Source: JANJTY01 sp038257155 (GTDB taxonomy: Bacteria; Pseudomonadota; Gammaproteobacteria; Xanthomonadales; Xanthomonadaceae). From it: a stretch of 64,000 nucleotides of DNA. The position numbers and the translations under genes were made by a program. The stretch lies in the NCBI GenBank assembly GCA_038257155.1, contig JBBSJP010000011.1, forward strand, positions 1-64,000, in the 5' to 3' direction. The notes beneath the pieces are model-generated. The model saw only the letters and a list, made by a program, of their open reading frames with translations, did not search any database and had not been told where the DNA came from. Below, piece after piece: positions 6,893-15,193 of this stretch; positions within the stretch are counted from its first letter, which is position 1; each line of letters opens with the position of its first letter.

Positions 6893-9800
6893 TCAGCCTG
6901 GTGGCTGCGGCTCACTTGATCGGTTCGCCTTCGCCTCGATCGACGACAACGCGGCACGGACCTCATCTGCTTCATCGCCCTGCAGCGCGAACAAGGACTC
7001 GTTCACGGCCGGTTTCGGCGGGCTGGGCTTGGGCGGAAGCGCCGTCACAGTGTTGGCACTGGCTTCGCTCGTCTTTTCTGGCGCGGGTTCAACCTGCGTC
7101 ATTGCGGGAGCGGCCCGTTGCAGCTCGACTGCTGGCGTTGAGGGCTCGGAGTTGCGCGCAGAAGGCGAGGGCGCGACAACTACGGGCGCGTCCTCGCTGC
7201 GTGTCGCGATTGCCGCCGGGACTGCTATGTCCGGCTTTGGAGCAGCGACAGAAGCGGCCTGTGGTGGCATGCCTGATTCCGTGCTGGCCTTCTCCGAAGC
7301 CTGCGGCACTGAATGCTGTTCGACCGGCTGAGAAAGCGGGGTCGCAGCTTCGGCTGGCTTGCTCAGCACGGGTGCAGATGTCGGCGAGACGATCACCTTT
7401 TCGCGAGCCGCCTCGGACATGCCCGAAGAGGCGACGCTGACGGGTGAAACGTCGGTGGTGACGACCGGCGGCTGTTCGGGACGTGATGGCTGCGGGCGAC
7501 TCACGTTCCGTTCGGCCGGCGGCGGCGCAGCAATGACTTCGCTGGCAATCGGGCTCTCACCAATCGCCGCAGGTTCCACCGGCACGGACTGCGCTGCGGT
7601 CTGCTTTTCAGCCGTGGGCTGCGCCATCGCCGCGACTGGAGCGCGCGGGCTGGTAGCGGCCTGTGGCACAGGGCTCTCACTGTCTCCTTCCTCATCACCG
7701 TCGAATTCAATCTCCGACTGTGGTTCGCCGTTCGAACTCTCAGCGGTGGTGTCATCCTGGCGACGACGACGACGGCCACCGCGGCGTCCGCGGCGACGTT
7801 TGCCGGTGGCGCTGGCGCCGCTTGCGTCGGTCTCGGTTGAAACTTCAGTGTTATCGACGGACTCCTGAGCAGCCTGTGCAGTGATGTCGACCGCTTGAGT
7901 GTCGATTGCAGCAGTCTCAGCGACAGATGCTGGAGCGGCGACTGCCGCCAGCGCTGCTACTGCGGGAGCTTCCGGCTTGGAGGCGGCGTCGTCGCGGCTA
8001 TCGGACCTCGATTCCTGCCTGGCAGGCGCCTGCTCCTTGCCGGCCTCGCGCTTGGGCTCCTTGCGCGGCTCGTCACCGCGCGCTTCATCGCGATCACGTC
8101 GATTGCCGCGCTTCTTCTTGCCTTCGCGACGCTCGTCGTTGCGGCCTTCGTCGCGCTTCTTCTCCTCGGCCTTGACCTCTTCGCGCTTCGGCTCTTCGAC
8201 GCGCTTGGGCTGGTCCTGCCGCTTTGCTTCGTCGCGGCGGCCGTCCTTGCGTTTGTCACGACCCTTGCGGCGCTGTTCGTCACGGCCGCGACGTGCATTG
8301 CTGTCTTCGCGTTCCTGGGCCGCCGATGATTTGGCTGGCTTGGCCTCAGCCGAACTTCCGCCGCCAAAGAATGCAGCAATGCGAGACCAGAAGCCCTTCT
8401 TGGCCGGCGCGGCGACAACGACTTCGACCGGTGCCCGCATTTCCTCGTCCTCGCGCAGCAAGGCACGCTGCGGCGGTGCAACCGCGGTAACGGCCGGCAT
8501 GTCGGGAATATTGAGATGCGCGCGGGTCAGCGAATGGCGCTCGAGTCGGCGCGGCGTAGTGCGGTGATAGCTGGGCTTGGCGCTTTCCTCGCCAAGTTCG
8601 TTCTCGCGCAGGCGGCTGATCTCGAAGTGCGGCGTCTCGAGCTTCTCGTCGGCAACGATGATGATCGGCGCTTCGTGGCGGGCCTCGGTTTCCAGCAGAG
8701 CGCGACGCTTCTCGTTGAGCAGGTAGTTGGCGATTTCCGGCGGAACCTGCACCAGCACCTGGCCGGTGTTCTCCTTCATGGCGTGCTCTTCGCAGAGCCG
8801 CAGGATGGAGAGCGAGAGCGATTCGACGCTGCGCATGCGGCCGTGGCCATCGCAACGCGGACAGATGATCTGGGTGGATTCGCCCAGGCTCGGGCGCAGA
8901 CGCTGGCGACTCATCTCCAGCAGTCCGAAGCGCGAGATGCGGCCGATCTGGACGCGCGCGCGGTCGTGGCGCAGGGCGTTCTGCAGGCGGTTCTCGACTT
9001 CGCGCTGGTGCTTGGTCGAAGACATGTCGATGAAGTCGATCACCACCAGGCCGCCGAGGTCGCGCAGGCGCAGCTGGCGGGCCACTTCATCAGCCGCTTC
9101 CAGATTGGTGTTGAAGGCGGTTTCCTCGATGTCGCCGCCCTTGGTGGCACGCGCCGAGTTCACGTCGACCGCGGTCAGGGCTTCGGTCTGGTCGACCACG
9201 ATGGCGCCGCCGGAGGGCAGGCGCACTTCGCGGCCGTAGGCGGCCTCGATCTGGCTTTCGATCTGGTAGCGCGAGAACAGCGGGGTGGTGTCGTTGTACA
9301 GCTTGAGCTTGCGCAGCTGCTGCGGCATCACCGTCTGCATGAACTCGCGCGCATCGGCATAGAGTTCCTCGGTGTCGACCAGGATTTCGCCAATGTCGCC
9401 GCGCAGGTAGTCGCGCAGCGCACGGATGATCAGGCGCGATTCCTGATAGATCAGGTAGGGCGCCGGCTTGGCCAGGGCGGCGTCAGTGATCGCCTTCCAG
9501 ACGTGCAGCAGGTAGTCGAGATCCCATTGCAGCTCTTCCGCGTCGCGGCCAACGCCGGCGGTGCGGATGATGATGCCCATGTCCTCGGGGATGTTGAGGC
9601 TGTCCATCGCCTCTTTCAACGCAGCGCGGTCGTCGCCTTCGATGCGGCGCGACACGCCACCGGCACGCGGGCTGTTCGGCATCAGCACCATGTAGCGACC
9701 GGCCAGCGAGATGAACGTGGTCAGGGCGGCGCCCTTGTTGCCGCGCTCTTCCTTGTCGACCTGCACCACCACTTCCTGGCCTTCGCGCAGGAGTTCCTTC

Positions 9801-10066
9801 ATGGTCGCCTTGTCGGGGTTCACCCCCTCGACAAAGTAATCGCGCGAGATCTCCTTGAGCGGCAGGAAGCCGTGCCGCTCACCGCCGTATTCGACGAAGG
9901 CGGCTTCCAGCGAGGGCTCGATGCGGGTGATGCGGCCCTTGTAGATGTTGGACTTTTTCTGTTCCTTCGAGGCCTGCTCGATATCGATGTCGTAAAGGTT
10001 CTGACCATCGACAATGGCGACGCGCAACTCTTCCTGTTGCGTCGCGTTGATCAACATACGTTTCAT
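6893..10066 (-). CDS. rne: ribonuclease E
   Basis: Essential endoribonuclease of 1057 residues that initiates mRNA decay and processes rRNA and tRNA, acting at the inner membrane as the degradosome scaffold. The N-terminal half is the catalytic part: an S1 domain (about 36–120, 'GRITRIEPSLEAAFVEYGGERHGFLPL'), catalytic aspartates in 'TAVDVNSARATKGG' and 'GGLVVIDFIDM', and the Zn-link 'CPRCDGHG'. From about residue 530 it is disordered: an amphipathic 'KKGFWSRIAAFFGGG' resembles the membrane-targeting helix of E. coli RNase E, then come K/R/E/D-rich RNA-binding tracts including 'RRRGRRGGRRRRRQ', and a long Pro/Ala-rich tail. The divergent rluC partner across a 413-bp gap is the conserved arrangement. 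Confidence 0.97.
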   Translation of the reverse strand: MKRMLINATQQEELRVAIVDGQNLYDIDIEQASKEQKKSNIYKGRITRIEPSLEAAFVEYGGERHGFLPLKEISRDYFVEGVNPDKATMKELLREGQEVVVQVDKEERGNKGAALTTFISLAGRYMVLMPNSPRAGGVSRRIEGDDRAALKEAMDSLNIPEDMGIIIRTAGVGRDAEELQWDLDYLLHVWKAITDAALAKPAPYLIYQESRLIIRALRDYLRGDIGEILVDTEELYADAREFMQTVMPQQLRKLKLYNDTTPLFSRYQIESQIEAAYGREVRLPSGGAIVVDQTEALTAVDVNSARATKGGDIEETAFNTNLEAADEVARQLRLRDLGGLVVIDFIDMSSTKHQREVENRLQNALRHDRARVQIGRISRFGLLEMSRQRLRPSLGESTQIICPRCDGHGRMRSVESLSLSILRLCEEHAMKENTGQVLVQVPPEIANYLLNEKRRALLETEARHEAPIIIVADEKLETPHFEISRLRENELGEESAKPSYHRTTPRRLERHSLTRAHLNIPDMPAVTAVAPPQRALLREDEEMRAPVEVVVAAPAKKGFWSRIAAFFGGGSSAEAKPAKSSAAQEREDSNARRGRDEQRRKGRDKRKDGRRDEAKRQDQPKRVEEPKREEVKAEEKKRDEGRNDERREGKKKRGNRRDRDEARGDEPRKEPKREAGKEQAPARQESRSDSRDDAASKPEAPAVAALAAVAAPASVAETAAIDTQAVDITAQAAQESVDNTEVSTETDASGASATGKRRRGRRGGRRRRRQDDTTAESSNGEPQSEIEFDGDEEGDSESPVPQAATSPRAPVAAMAQPTAEKQTAAQSVPVEPAAIGESPIASEVIAAPPPAERNVSRPQPSRPEQPPVVTTDVSPVSVASSGMSEAAREKVIVSPTSAPVLSKPAEAATPLSQPVEQHSVPQASEKASTESGMPPQAASVAAPKPDIAVPAAIATRSEDAPVVVAPSPSARNSEPSTPAVELQRAAPAMTQVEPAPEKTSEASANTVTALPPKPSPPKPAVNESLFALQGDEADEVRAALSSIEAKANRSSEPQPPG

Positions 10067-10479
10067 GGGGAATCATTCCTCACGCGCTCTACCGCGAGGA
10101 ACGCCGGACTGCCCTGTCGCCACCGGCGCCGAAGCGCAACGGAGAGCCACAGTTCGAAATTCCAGCGCTGTCATACCGTAGGGCCAGCCTGCGGGAGCGC
10201 TCATCCAAGTGTTCCCGGTCGCAAACCCTTTAGTCAGGGAGCGCGCCGGGCGCCAGCACGGCCATCAGGCCGCGCGCGATATCTCACCGGCCCGACATGG
10301 TTTTCGCCGGCGGCTTGATCCGCTCCCGCAGGGCAGGAACGGTCAGCGCACGGCGGGAACCTGTGTCGGGTCTTGAGCTGTTCGGTGTAACTGGTTGACC
10401 GGACAGCCAAAATTCGGAGGTTTAACCGCGCGGCGAGTGTAACATAGCCGCCCCAGCACTGTATTGAGCCGGCAATTGC
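10067..10479. promoter_or_regulatory. rne/rluC divergent intergenic region (likely rne 5' UTR)
   Basis: 413 nt without a supported gene. In relatives the long rne leader mediates autoregulation by RNase E. Here an imperfect hairpin (CCTCACGCG..CGCGAGG, 10078–10099) lies about 12 nt before the rne start codon and could contribute. No convincing promoter hexamers were identified for either gene. Confidence 0.4.
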
Positions 10480-11433
10480 ATGAAACCTGAGCGTCCCGAA
10501 GCCGTCCGCCGGGTACAGATCGACGCCGAACGGGCGGGTCAGCGACTGGACAACTTTCTGCTGGGCCAGTTCAAGGGCGCGCCGCGCAGCCTGGTCTACC
10601 GCCTGCTGCGCACCGGTCAGGTACGGGTCAATGGCGGGCGCTGCAAGGCCGAACGACGCCTGGAGGAGGGCGATGAGGTCCGGCTGCCGCCGGTGCGTCT
10701 GCCCGAGGCTACCGATCACGGCACCCCGCCCAAGTCCATGCTGGAGTTGATCGAGCGCAGCATCGTGTTCGAAGACAAGCTGCTGCTGGTGCTGGACAAG
10801 CCCTGCGGCATCGCCGCGCACGGCGGTAGCGGGGTGAGCTTTGGCGCCATCGAACTGCTGCGCGCACTAAGGCCAAAGGAAAGTCTGGAGTTGGTGCATC
10901 GACTGGATCGCGACACCAGCGGCGTGCTGGTGCTGGCGAAGCGACGCTCGGCGCTGACCGAACTGCAGGCGCTGATGCGCGAAAACCGTATCGAGAAGAA
11001 GTACCTGGCTTTGCTGGTCGGGGAGCTTCCACCGCGCGCCTTTGCGGTGCGGGCGCCATTGCTGAAGTTCGGGCTGCAGGGCGGCGAGCGCATGGTGAAG
11101 GTGGACCCCGAAGGCAAGGCGTCGGTGAGTCACTTCCGCTGCCTCGAACTGGTTGGGGGGCACAGCTACGCCGAGATCCGCATTGAAACCGGTCGCACCC
11201 ATCAGATCCGCGTGCATGCGGCACATTCGGGGCATCCGGTCGCGGGCGATGAGAAGTACGGTGAGCGCGAAGCCAACCGGCAGTTGCGCGATTCCGCCGG
11301 GCTGAAGCGCCTGTTCCTGCACGCTGCCTCGATGAGCTTCTCGCTCAAGGAGGGCACGCTGCCTTATACGCTCAGCGCCCCGTTGGCTCCGGAACTGGTC
11401 CGTACGCTGGAGGCGCTGGAAAAGTCGGTTTGA
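10480..11433 (+). CDS. rluC: 23S rRNA pseudouridine synthase RluC
   Basis: Makes pseudouridines in 23S rRNA (positions 955, 2504 and 2580 in E. coli numbering). Its 317 residues match the family. An S4 RNA-binding domain occupies about residues 15–75 ('QRLDNFLLGQFKGAPRSLVYRLLRTGQVRVNGGR'). The catalytic domain has the signature 'HRLDRDTSGVLVLAKR' with the nucleophilic Asp, then 'ETGRTHQIRVHAAHSGHPVAGDEKYG'. Divergence from rne is conserved among gammaproteobacteria and supports RluC over RluD. The stop lies only 12 nt from the convergent phhB stop. Confidence 0.95.
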   Translation: MKPERPEAVRRVQIDAERAGQRLDNFLLGQFKGAPRSLVYRLLRTGQVRVNGGRCKAERRLEEGDEVRLPPVRLPEATDHGTPPKSMLELIERSIVFEDKLLLVLDKPCGIAAHGGSGVSFGAIELLRALRPKESLELVHRLDRDTSGVLVLAKRRSALTELQALMRENRIEKKYLALLVGELPPRAFAVRAPLLKFGLQGGERMVKVDPEGKASVSHFRCLELVGGHSYAEIRIETGRTHQIRVHAAHSGHPVAGDEKYGEREANRQLRDSAGLKRLFLHAASMSFSLKEGTLPYTLSAPLAPELVRTLEALEKSV

Positions 11434-11445
11434 TCGGCCACGAGT

Positions 11446-11799
11446 TCAGGCGTGACGCTCCTGGTACAGACGCTCGGCCTTCGCCGCACAGATGAAGTCG
11501 TTGTCGGAAATGCCACCCACGTCATGCGTCGAGAAGCGCACCACGCAGCGGTTGTAATGCAGGCCGATGTCGGGGTGATGGTCTTCGCTGTGCGCGATGA
11601 AGGCCAGCGCGTTCACGAAGGCGAGGGTCCGGTAGTAATCGGCGAACATGAACTCGCGACGCAGGGCCCGGCCATGTTCGACCAGCGTCCATTCGGGCAG
11701 CAGAGCCAGAAGGTCCTCGACGCGCTTCGCGTCAAGCATATGTTCGCTGCTGGCGAGCGGTTTGCACCGGGCTGTAAGAATTTCATCTAGCGTGTTCAT
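11446..11799 (-). CDS. phhB: 4a-hydroxytetrahydrobiopterin dehydratase (PCD/DCoH)
   Basis: Small cytosolic enzyme of 117 residues that dehydrates 4a-hydroxytetrahydropterin; in bacteria it recycles the pterin cofactor of phenylalanine hydroxylase or serves molybdopterin metabolism. The active-site signature 'HSEDHHPDI' with its three histidines and the following 'YNRCVVRFSTHDVGGISDNDF' are present. No phhA is in view, so the physiological partner is unknown. The ATG at 11799 starts after AGGGACG. Confidence 0.9.
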   Translation of the reverse strand: MNTLDEILTARCKPLASSEHMLDAKRVEDLLALLPEWTLVEHGRALRREFMFADYYRTLAFVNALAFIAHSEDHHPDIGLHYNRCVVRFSTHDVGGISDNDFICAAKAERLYQERHA

Positions 11800-11932
11800 G
11801 CGGTCGTCCCTGGCGAAGGGGCGAGTATATCAATGCCTGCAGATGAACCTGTGCTGCGCAGGATGCGAGACAGCAGGGGAAGCGTGCGCTGAAGCGCATA
11901 CAATGGCGGCATTCCATGCCCTCCTGCAGCTC

Positions 11933-12520
11933 ATGATTGACGTCTCCGAAAGCGCACAGAACCACTTCCGCCGTTTGCTGGATAGCCAGGGCGGTGACGC
12001 CGTTGGCATCCTGCTCAGTGCAGTCAAACCGGGTACGCCGAGCGCCGACGTACGACTGGAGTTTTGTGAGCCCGTGGATCTCGCTGGAGACGAGTGGTCA
12101 CTCGACTGTCAGGGTTTCACGCTTTTCGTGCGTTCCGAAAGTGCACCATTTTTCGACGGTGCGCATATCGACTACCTCAACAACGAGACGGGTGGGCAGC
12201 TCAACATCCGCGCGCCGCGCATCAAGGGTGAGGTACCGGGTGAGGCAAGTTCTTTGGTCGAGAGAGTTCGCTACCTGATCGAGACCGAGATCAATCCCCA
12301 GTTGGCCTCGCACAAGGGGCACGTAAGCCTGGCCGCAGTGGAAGCTGGCGGCATTGTGGTGCTGCGTTTTGGCGGTGGCTGTCACGGCTGCGGCATGGCC
12401 GATGTCACCTTGAAGCAGGGCATCGAAACCACGCTCAAGGCGCGCCTGCCGGAGATCACCGAAGTGCGGGACGTCACCGACCACAGCAGTGGCGCGGCTC
12501 CTTACTACAAGGCCGGCTGA
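11933..12520 (+). CDS. nfuA: Fe/S biogenesis protein NfuA
   Basis: Fe–S cluster carrier or scaffold of 195 residues that supplies [4Fe-4S] clusters to apo-proteins, and a plausible helper for the complex I encoded 18 kb away. The N-terminal degenerate A-type (IscA/ErpA-like) domain spans about 1–95 without the A-type cysteines. The C-terminal Nfu domain has the ligand motif 'GGGCHGCGMADVTLKQGIE' (C-x2-C). 'MIDVSESAQNHF' aligns with the usual NfuA start, so ATG 11933 is preferred; an in-frame ATG at 11903 is possible, and neither has a good SD. It is divergent from phhB. Confidence 0.93.
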   Translation: MIDVSESAQNHFRRLLDSQGGDAVGILLSAVKPGTPSADVRLEFCEPVDLAGDEWSLDCQGFTLFVRSESAPFFDGAHIDYLNNETGGQLNIRAPRIKGEVPGEASSLVERVRYLIETEINPQLASHKGHVSLAAVEAGGIVVLRFGGGCHGCGMADVTLKQGIETTLKARLPEITEVRDVTDHSSGAAPYYKAG

Positions 12521-12990
12521 AGTTCGGCGGCGGGGCAGGTCACCATGGTGAGCCTCCTGTCTATCCGAGACGGGCAGGTGGCCTCTCCATAAACCCATGT
12601 CCCTACGGATTTGCATTCGAATTGTCCTTGCACCCCGATGTCGGCTCCACCGCTTCGCGGCTTGAGCCGACCTACTCGGTCCCTCGTTTTAGACGTTCGT
12701 GCCCTTCGCCGTCATCGACGCTATCGGGAAGCATTGCGACGCGGACCGATGTTCAGATCGTAGGTCGGATCAAGCGCCCACGAATCGCTAGGCCAGGCGA
12801 TCAGGATTGTCGGCGCGGATCCGACGCTCGACCGAGCCGAGTACATGGTCCGTACGCAGGTCTCGCAGGGCGGACACAAGGCTCATCACGAGCGGATTGT
12901 GCAACAGATTCTGATGATCGGGCTCTTGGCGATTGGGGACTCAGGTGCAGCAGAGTCAAGTGAGTAGTAGCTGGTGAACCCATCACGCAA
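12521..12990. other. intergenic region containing REP pair 2
   Basis: About 520 bp separate nfuA from the convergent cytochrome genes. It holds the second REP pair and, at its right edge, the cytochrome terminator. Short ORFs here are translations of the repeats ('VGSTASRLEPTY') and carry no SD or family signal. Confidence 0.6.
12640..12827. repeat. REP pair 2 (A element 12640–12675, B element 12760–12827)
   Basis: The A element is identical over all 36 bp to the copy at 4261. The B element is again exactly 68 bp, starting GTAGGTCGGATCAAGCG and ending GGCGCGGATCCGACGC, with GTCGGATC/GATCCGAC arms. The pair is in inverted relative orientation with 84 bp between the elements (12 bp in pair 1). 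Confidence 0.85.
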
Positions 12991-13017
12991 AGAAAAACGG
13001 CCCCTTGCGGGGCCGTT
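12991..13017 (-). terminator. intrinsic terminator of the cytochrome c operon
   Basis: On the minus strand, AACGGCCCC-GCAA-GGGGCCGTT followed by TTTCT: a 9-bp GC stem, tetraloop and T-run, 22 nt past the second cytochrome stop. Confidence 0.9.
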
Positions 13018-13039
13018 CCGACGAGGAGCACCTGACGCG

Positions 13040-13396
13040 CTAACGGAGGTTGCTGAGGTCGGTAAGTGGTCCGGTCTGCGAGGCGTAGAACGCCGACAGA
13101 TCTTCCAAATCCTTGCTTTCGAGCGGAGCGACGAAGCCCGCCATGATGGCGTTTTCGCGCGCGCCGCTCTTGTAGTCACGCAGAGCCTTGAGCAGGTAGT
13201 CGGCATGTTGCCCGGCCAACCGCGGATACTGAGCGTCGCCCGTGCCATTGCCATCGGGTCCGTGGCAGGCTTGGCAGAGCTGGGATTTCTGACGTCCAGC
13301 TTCCGGGTCACCCGATGCCGATGCGGAAAGCGGCAGGCAGAGAAGCGCCGCAACCAAGGGCAAAGCGGTCTGCTTCAGGAGAGAGCGAAGTCCCAT
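13040..13396 (-). CDS. periplasmic monoheme cytochrome c (c4/c553-like)
   Basis: A 118-residue class I cytochrome c with a signal peptide ('LLKQTALPLVAALLCLPLSASASG') and one heme site, C-Q-A-C-H. The fold pattern is 'GDPEAGRQKSQLCQACHGPDG..YPRLAGQHADYLLKALRDYKSG..', with a likely axial Met in 'NAIMAGF' and the closing 'DLEDLSAFYASQ'. This is the sequence style of one half of diheme cytochrome c4. ATG 13396 overlaps the upstream stop (TGATG); a GTG one codon earlier (13399) is the alternative. It is co-transcribed with the next cytochrome and probably shuttles electrons to a terminal oxidase (inference). Confidence 0.88.
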   Translation of the reverse strand: MGLRSLLKQTALPLVAALLCLPLSASASGDPEAGRQKSQLCQACHGPDGNGTGDAQYPRLAGQHADYLLKALRDYKSGARENAIMAGFVAPLESKDLEDLSAFYASQTGPLTDLSNLR

Positions 13397-13722
13397 CACT
13401 TCTGGCCTCCCTGACTGGCGAGATAGGCGGAAATGTCCTTAATGTCCTGCTCGGTGAAACCTTCGGCCTGGGCACGCATGGTTGGATGCGGACGCACGCC
13501 GTTGCGGTAGGCGGTAAGTGCGGAGACCAGATAGTCGTAATTCTGGCCACCAATCTTCGGTACGTGGTAGTGCGGGTAGACGTTCTTGTAGCCGGCGACA
13601 CCGTGGCAGCCGGTGCAAGTAAAAGCTTTTTGCTTGCCTGCCTCGACATTGCCCTGGGCAAGCAGCGAGCCGCTGCCCAAGAGGGTGCCGAGCGCCAGAA
13701 AGAGGGCTTGTATGGGCTTCAT
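13396..13722 (-). CDS. periplasmic monoheme cytochrome c
   Basis: First gene of a two-cytochrome operon, 108 residues. ATG 13722 gives a short signal peptide ('MKPIQALFLALGTLLGSGSLLAQG'); the longer open frame upstream is not needed. Heme motif C-T-G-C-H, a candidate axial Met in 'HPTMRAQAEGF' and the terminal 'DIKDISAYLASQ' are visible. An insertion 'YKNVYPHYHVPKIGG' is His/Tyr-rich compared with its neighbour. The two genes overlap, and together they look like a diheme c4 split into two single-heme proteins. Confidence 0.88.
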   Translation of the reverse strand: MKPIQALFLALGTLLGSGSLLAQGNVEAGKQKAFTCTGCHGVAGYKNVYPHYHVPKIGGQNYDYLVSALTAYRNGVRPHPTMRAQAEGFTEQDIKDISAYLASQGGQK

Positions 13723-14023
13723 TCCGTTGCAGTCCAGAGGGGTAGGGGCTTGGGCCCGTCCAGGAAGGGGCGACAAGTATAGCTCGGCGCCCGCCTCGGC
13801 GGCAGCCTGAATCCGGTCAATCCATGCATAAAGCCACCGTGACTAAGCGCACGCGCCGCTCAAGCGGCGCAGACCCACACTTTCCCGCGTCAGGCTTGAC
13901 AGGTTTGGTGTTATACGCCACTATAACAGTACGCAGCTAGATCACACCCGCGAGCTTCATAGAAATCAATTGTTTAGAGTCATTCAGTCCCAGTCCCTAC
14001 CATCGCCACTCGGATCAACCACC
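13723..14023. promoter_or_regulatory. divergent control region with GTTATA/TATAAC inverted repeat
   Basis: Between the cytochrome operon (minus) and the RND operon (plus). GTTATA-cgccac-TATAAC (13910–13927) is a 6-6-6 dyad of the kind bound by TetR/MarR-type repressors. TTGACA at 13896–13901 and TATAAC at 13922–13927 could be promoter hexamers, but the spacer would be 20 nt, longer than ideal, so an activator or a different -35 may be used. No regulator gene is adjacent. Confidence 0.45.
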
Positions 14024-15193
14024 ATGCGCTCTCGAATTCTGTCGACCCCAATGTCTCACCGCTCGGCGACGATCGCAGCCTTGCTGCTCGGAGCTGGCCT
14101 GCTGCTGGGCGCCTGTGGTGACCAGTCCGGGGCAGCCTCAGCGGACAAGGATGACAAGGACTCTGCAGAGTCGAAGGACGAGGACAAGAAGGAAACCAAG
14201 GTTCCGGTTGAGATCGTCGTTGCGCAGCGGCGCGGAATCACGTCCAGCTACAGCAGCACGGCGGCACTCGAAGCGCGTGGTGAGGCCCAGGTGGTGGCCA
14301 AGACCTCCGGCGTGCTTCTGAAGCTGCTGGCTGAAGAGGGCGATCAGGTCAGGGCTGGTCAAGTGCTGGCGCGGCTTGACTCCGAGCGTCCGCGTCTGGA
14401 GCTTGAGCGGGCTCAGGCGATGCTGGCCAAGCTGGAATCCGAATACAAGCGTGCCAAGGAACTCTACGACCGCAAGCTGCTGGCTGCCGACGCGCAGGAG
14501 CGAATCCGCTTTGATCTGGATACCCAGCGAGCCGTCTATGAGATGGCGAAGCTGGAGCTTTCGTACACCCAGGTTGTCGCGCCGATCGATGGCGTCATTG
14601 CCCAGCGCATGGTCAAGGAAGGAAACCTGATCCAGAACAGCCAGGCACTGTTCCGCATTGTCGATGTCAATCCGCTGGAAGCCGTGCTCAACGTGCCGGA
14701 ACGCGAGCTGGCGATCCTGCGCGCCGGAATGCCGGTGAGTCTTGCGGTGGACTCCTCTCCGGGGCGCACTTTTGCTGGCGAGATCGCCCGCATCAGTCCG
14801 GTGATTGATCCGGCCAGCGGCACATTTCGCGTTACCTGTGAATTCCGCGACAGCAGCGGTGAGTTGAAGCCGGGCATGTTCGGGCGCATCGGGGTGGTCT
14901 ACGCCCAACGTGAGGACGCACTGACCGTCAGTCGTGAAGCCCTGATCGAAGGTGACGGCGCTACCGCCGTATTTGTCATACGTGACGGCAAGGCGCGCCG
15001 CGTGCCGGTGCAGCTGGGCATGCTCAATGGTGGCCTGGTGGAAATTCTGCAGGGTGTGGAAGAAGGCGACCAGGTGGTCACGACCGGCAAGGTCACCCTG
15101 CGTGACGGCGTTGAAGTGCAGATTCTCAATGGTGAGCCTGCCGCAGCGATTGCGCAGGGCAACGCCGCGGCCGATACCGGCGCTGCCCCGTGA
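14024..15193 (+). CDS. RND efflux periplasmic adaptor lipoprotein (MFP)
   Basis: Membrane-fusion protein of 389 residues that links an inner-membrane RND pump to an outer-membrane channel. ATG 14024 is preferred to a TTG at 13970; a second ATG at 14051 is also possible. A lipobox 'LLLGACG' predicts an N-acylated lipoprotein. A D/K/E-rich linker follows, then biotinyl-lipoyl halves ('VVAKTSGVLLKLLAEEGDQVRAGQVLARLD' and 'YTQVVAPIDGVIAQRMVKEGNLI') around a short alpha-hairpin, then beta-barrel and membrane-proximal domains. It is first in an operon whose stop overlaps the next start (GTGA). No outer-membrane factor gene is included, so a TolC-like channel elsewhere is expected. Confidence 0.93.
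   Translation: MRSRILSTPMSHRSATIAALLLGAGLLLGACGDQSGAASADKDDKDSAESKDEDKKETKVPVEIVVAQRRGITSSYSSTAALEARGEAQVVAKTSGVLLKLLAEEGDQVRAGQVLARLDSERPRLELERAQAMLAKLESEYKRAKELYDRKLLAADAQERIRFDLDTQRAVYEMAKLELSYTQVVAPIDGVIAQRMVKEGNLIQNSQALFRIVDVNPLEAVLNVPERELAILRAGMPVSLAVDSSPGRTFAGEIARISPVIDPASGTFRVTCEFRDSSGELKPGMFGRIGVVYAQREDALTVSREALIEGDGATAVFVIRDGKARRVPVQLGMLNGGLVEILQGVEEGDQVVTTGKVTLRDGVEVQILNGEPAAAIAQGNAAADTGAAP

Noticed and set aside
12622..12963. 113-codon ORF in the nfuA–cytochrome gap
   Set aside because: Begins in the REP A element; 'VGSTASRLEPTY' also appears in frames at 4261 and 25838, so it is repeat translation, not a gene.
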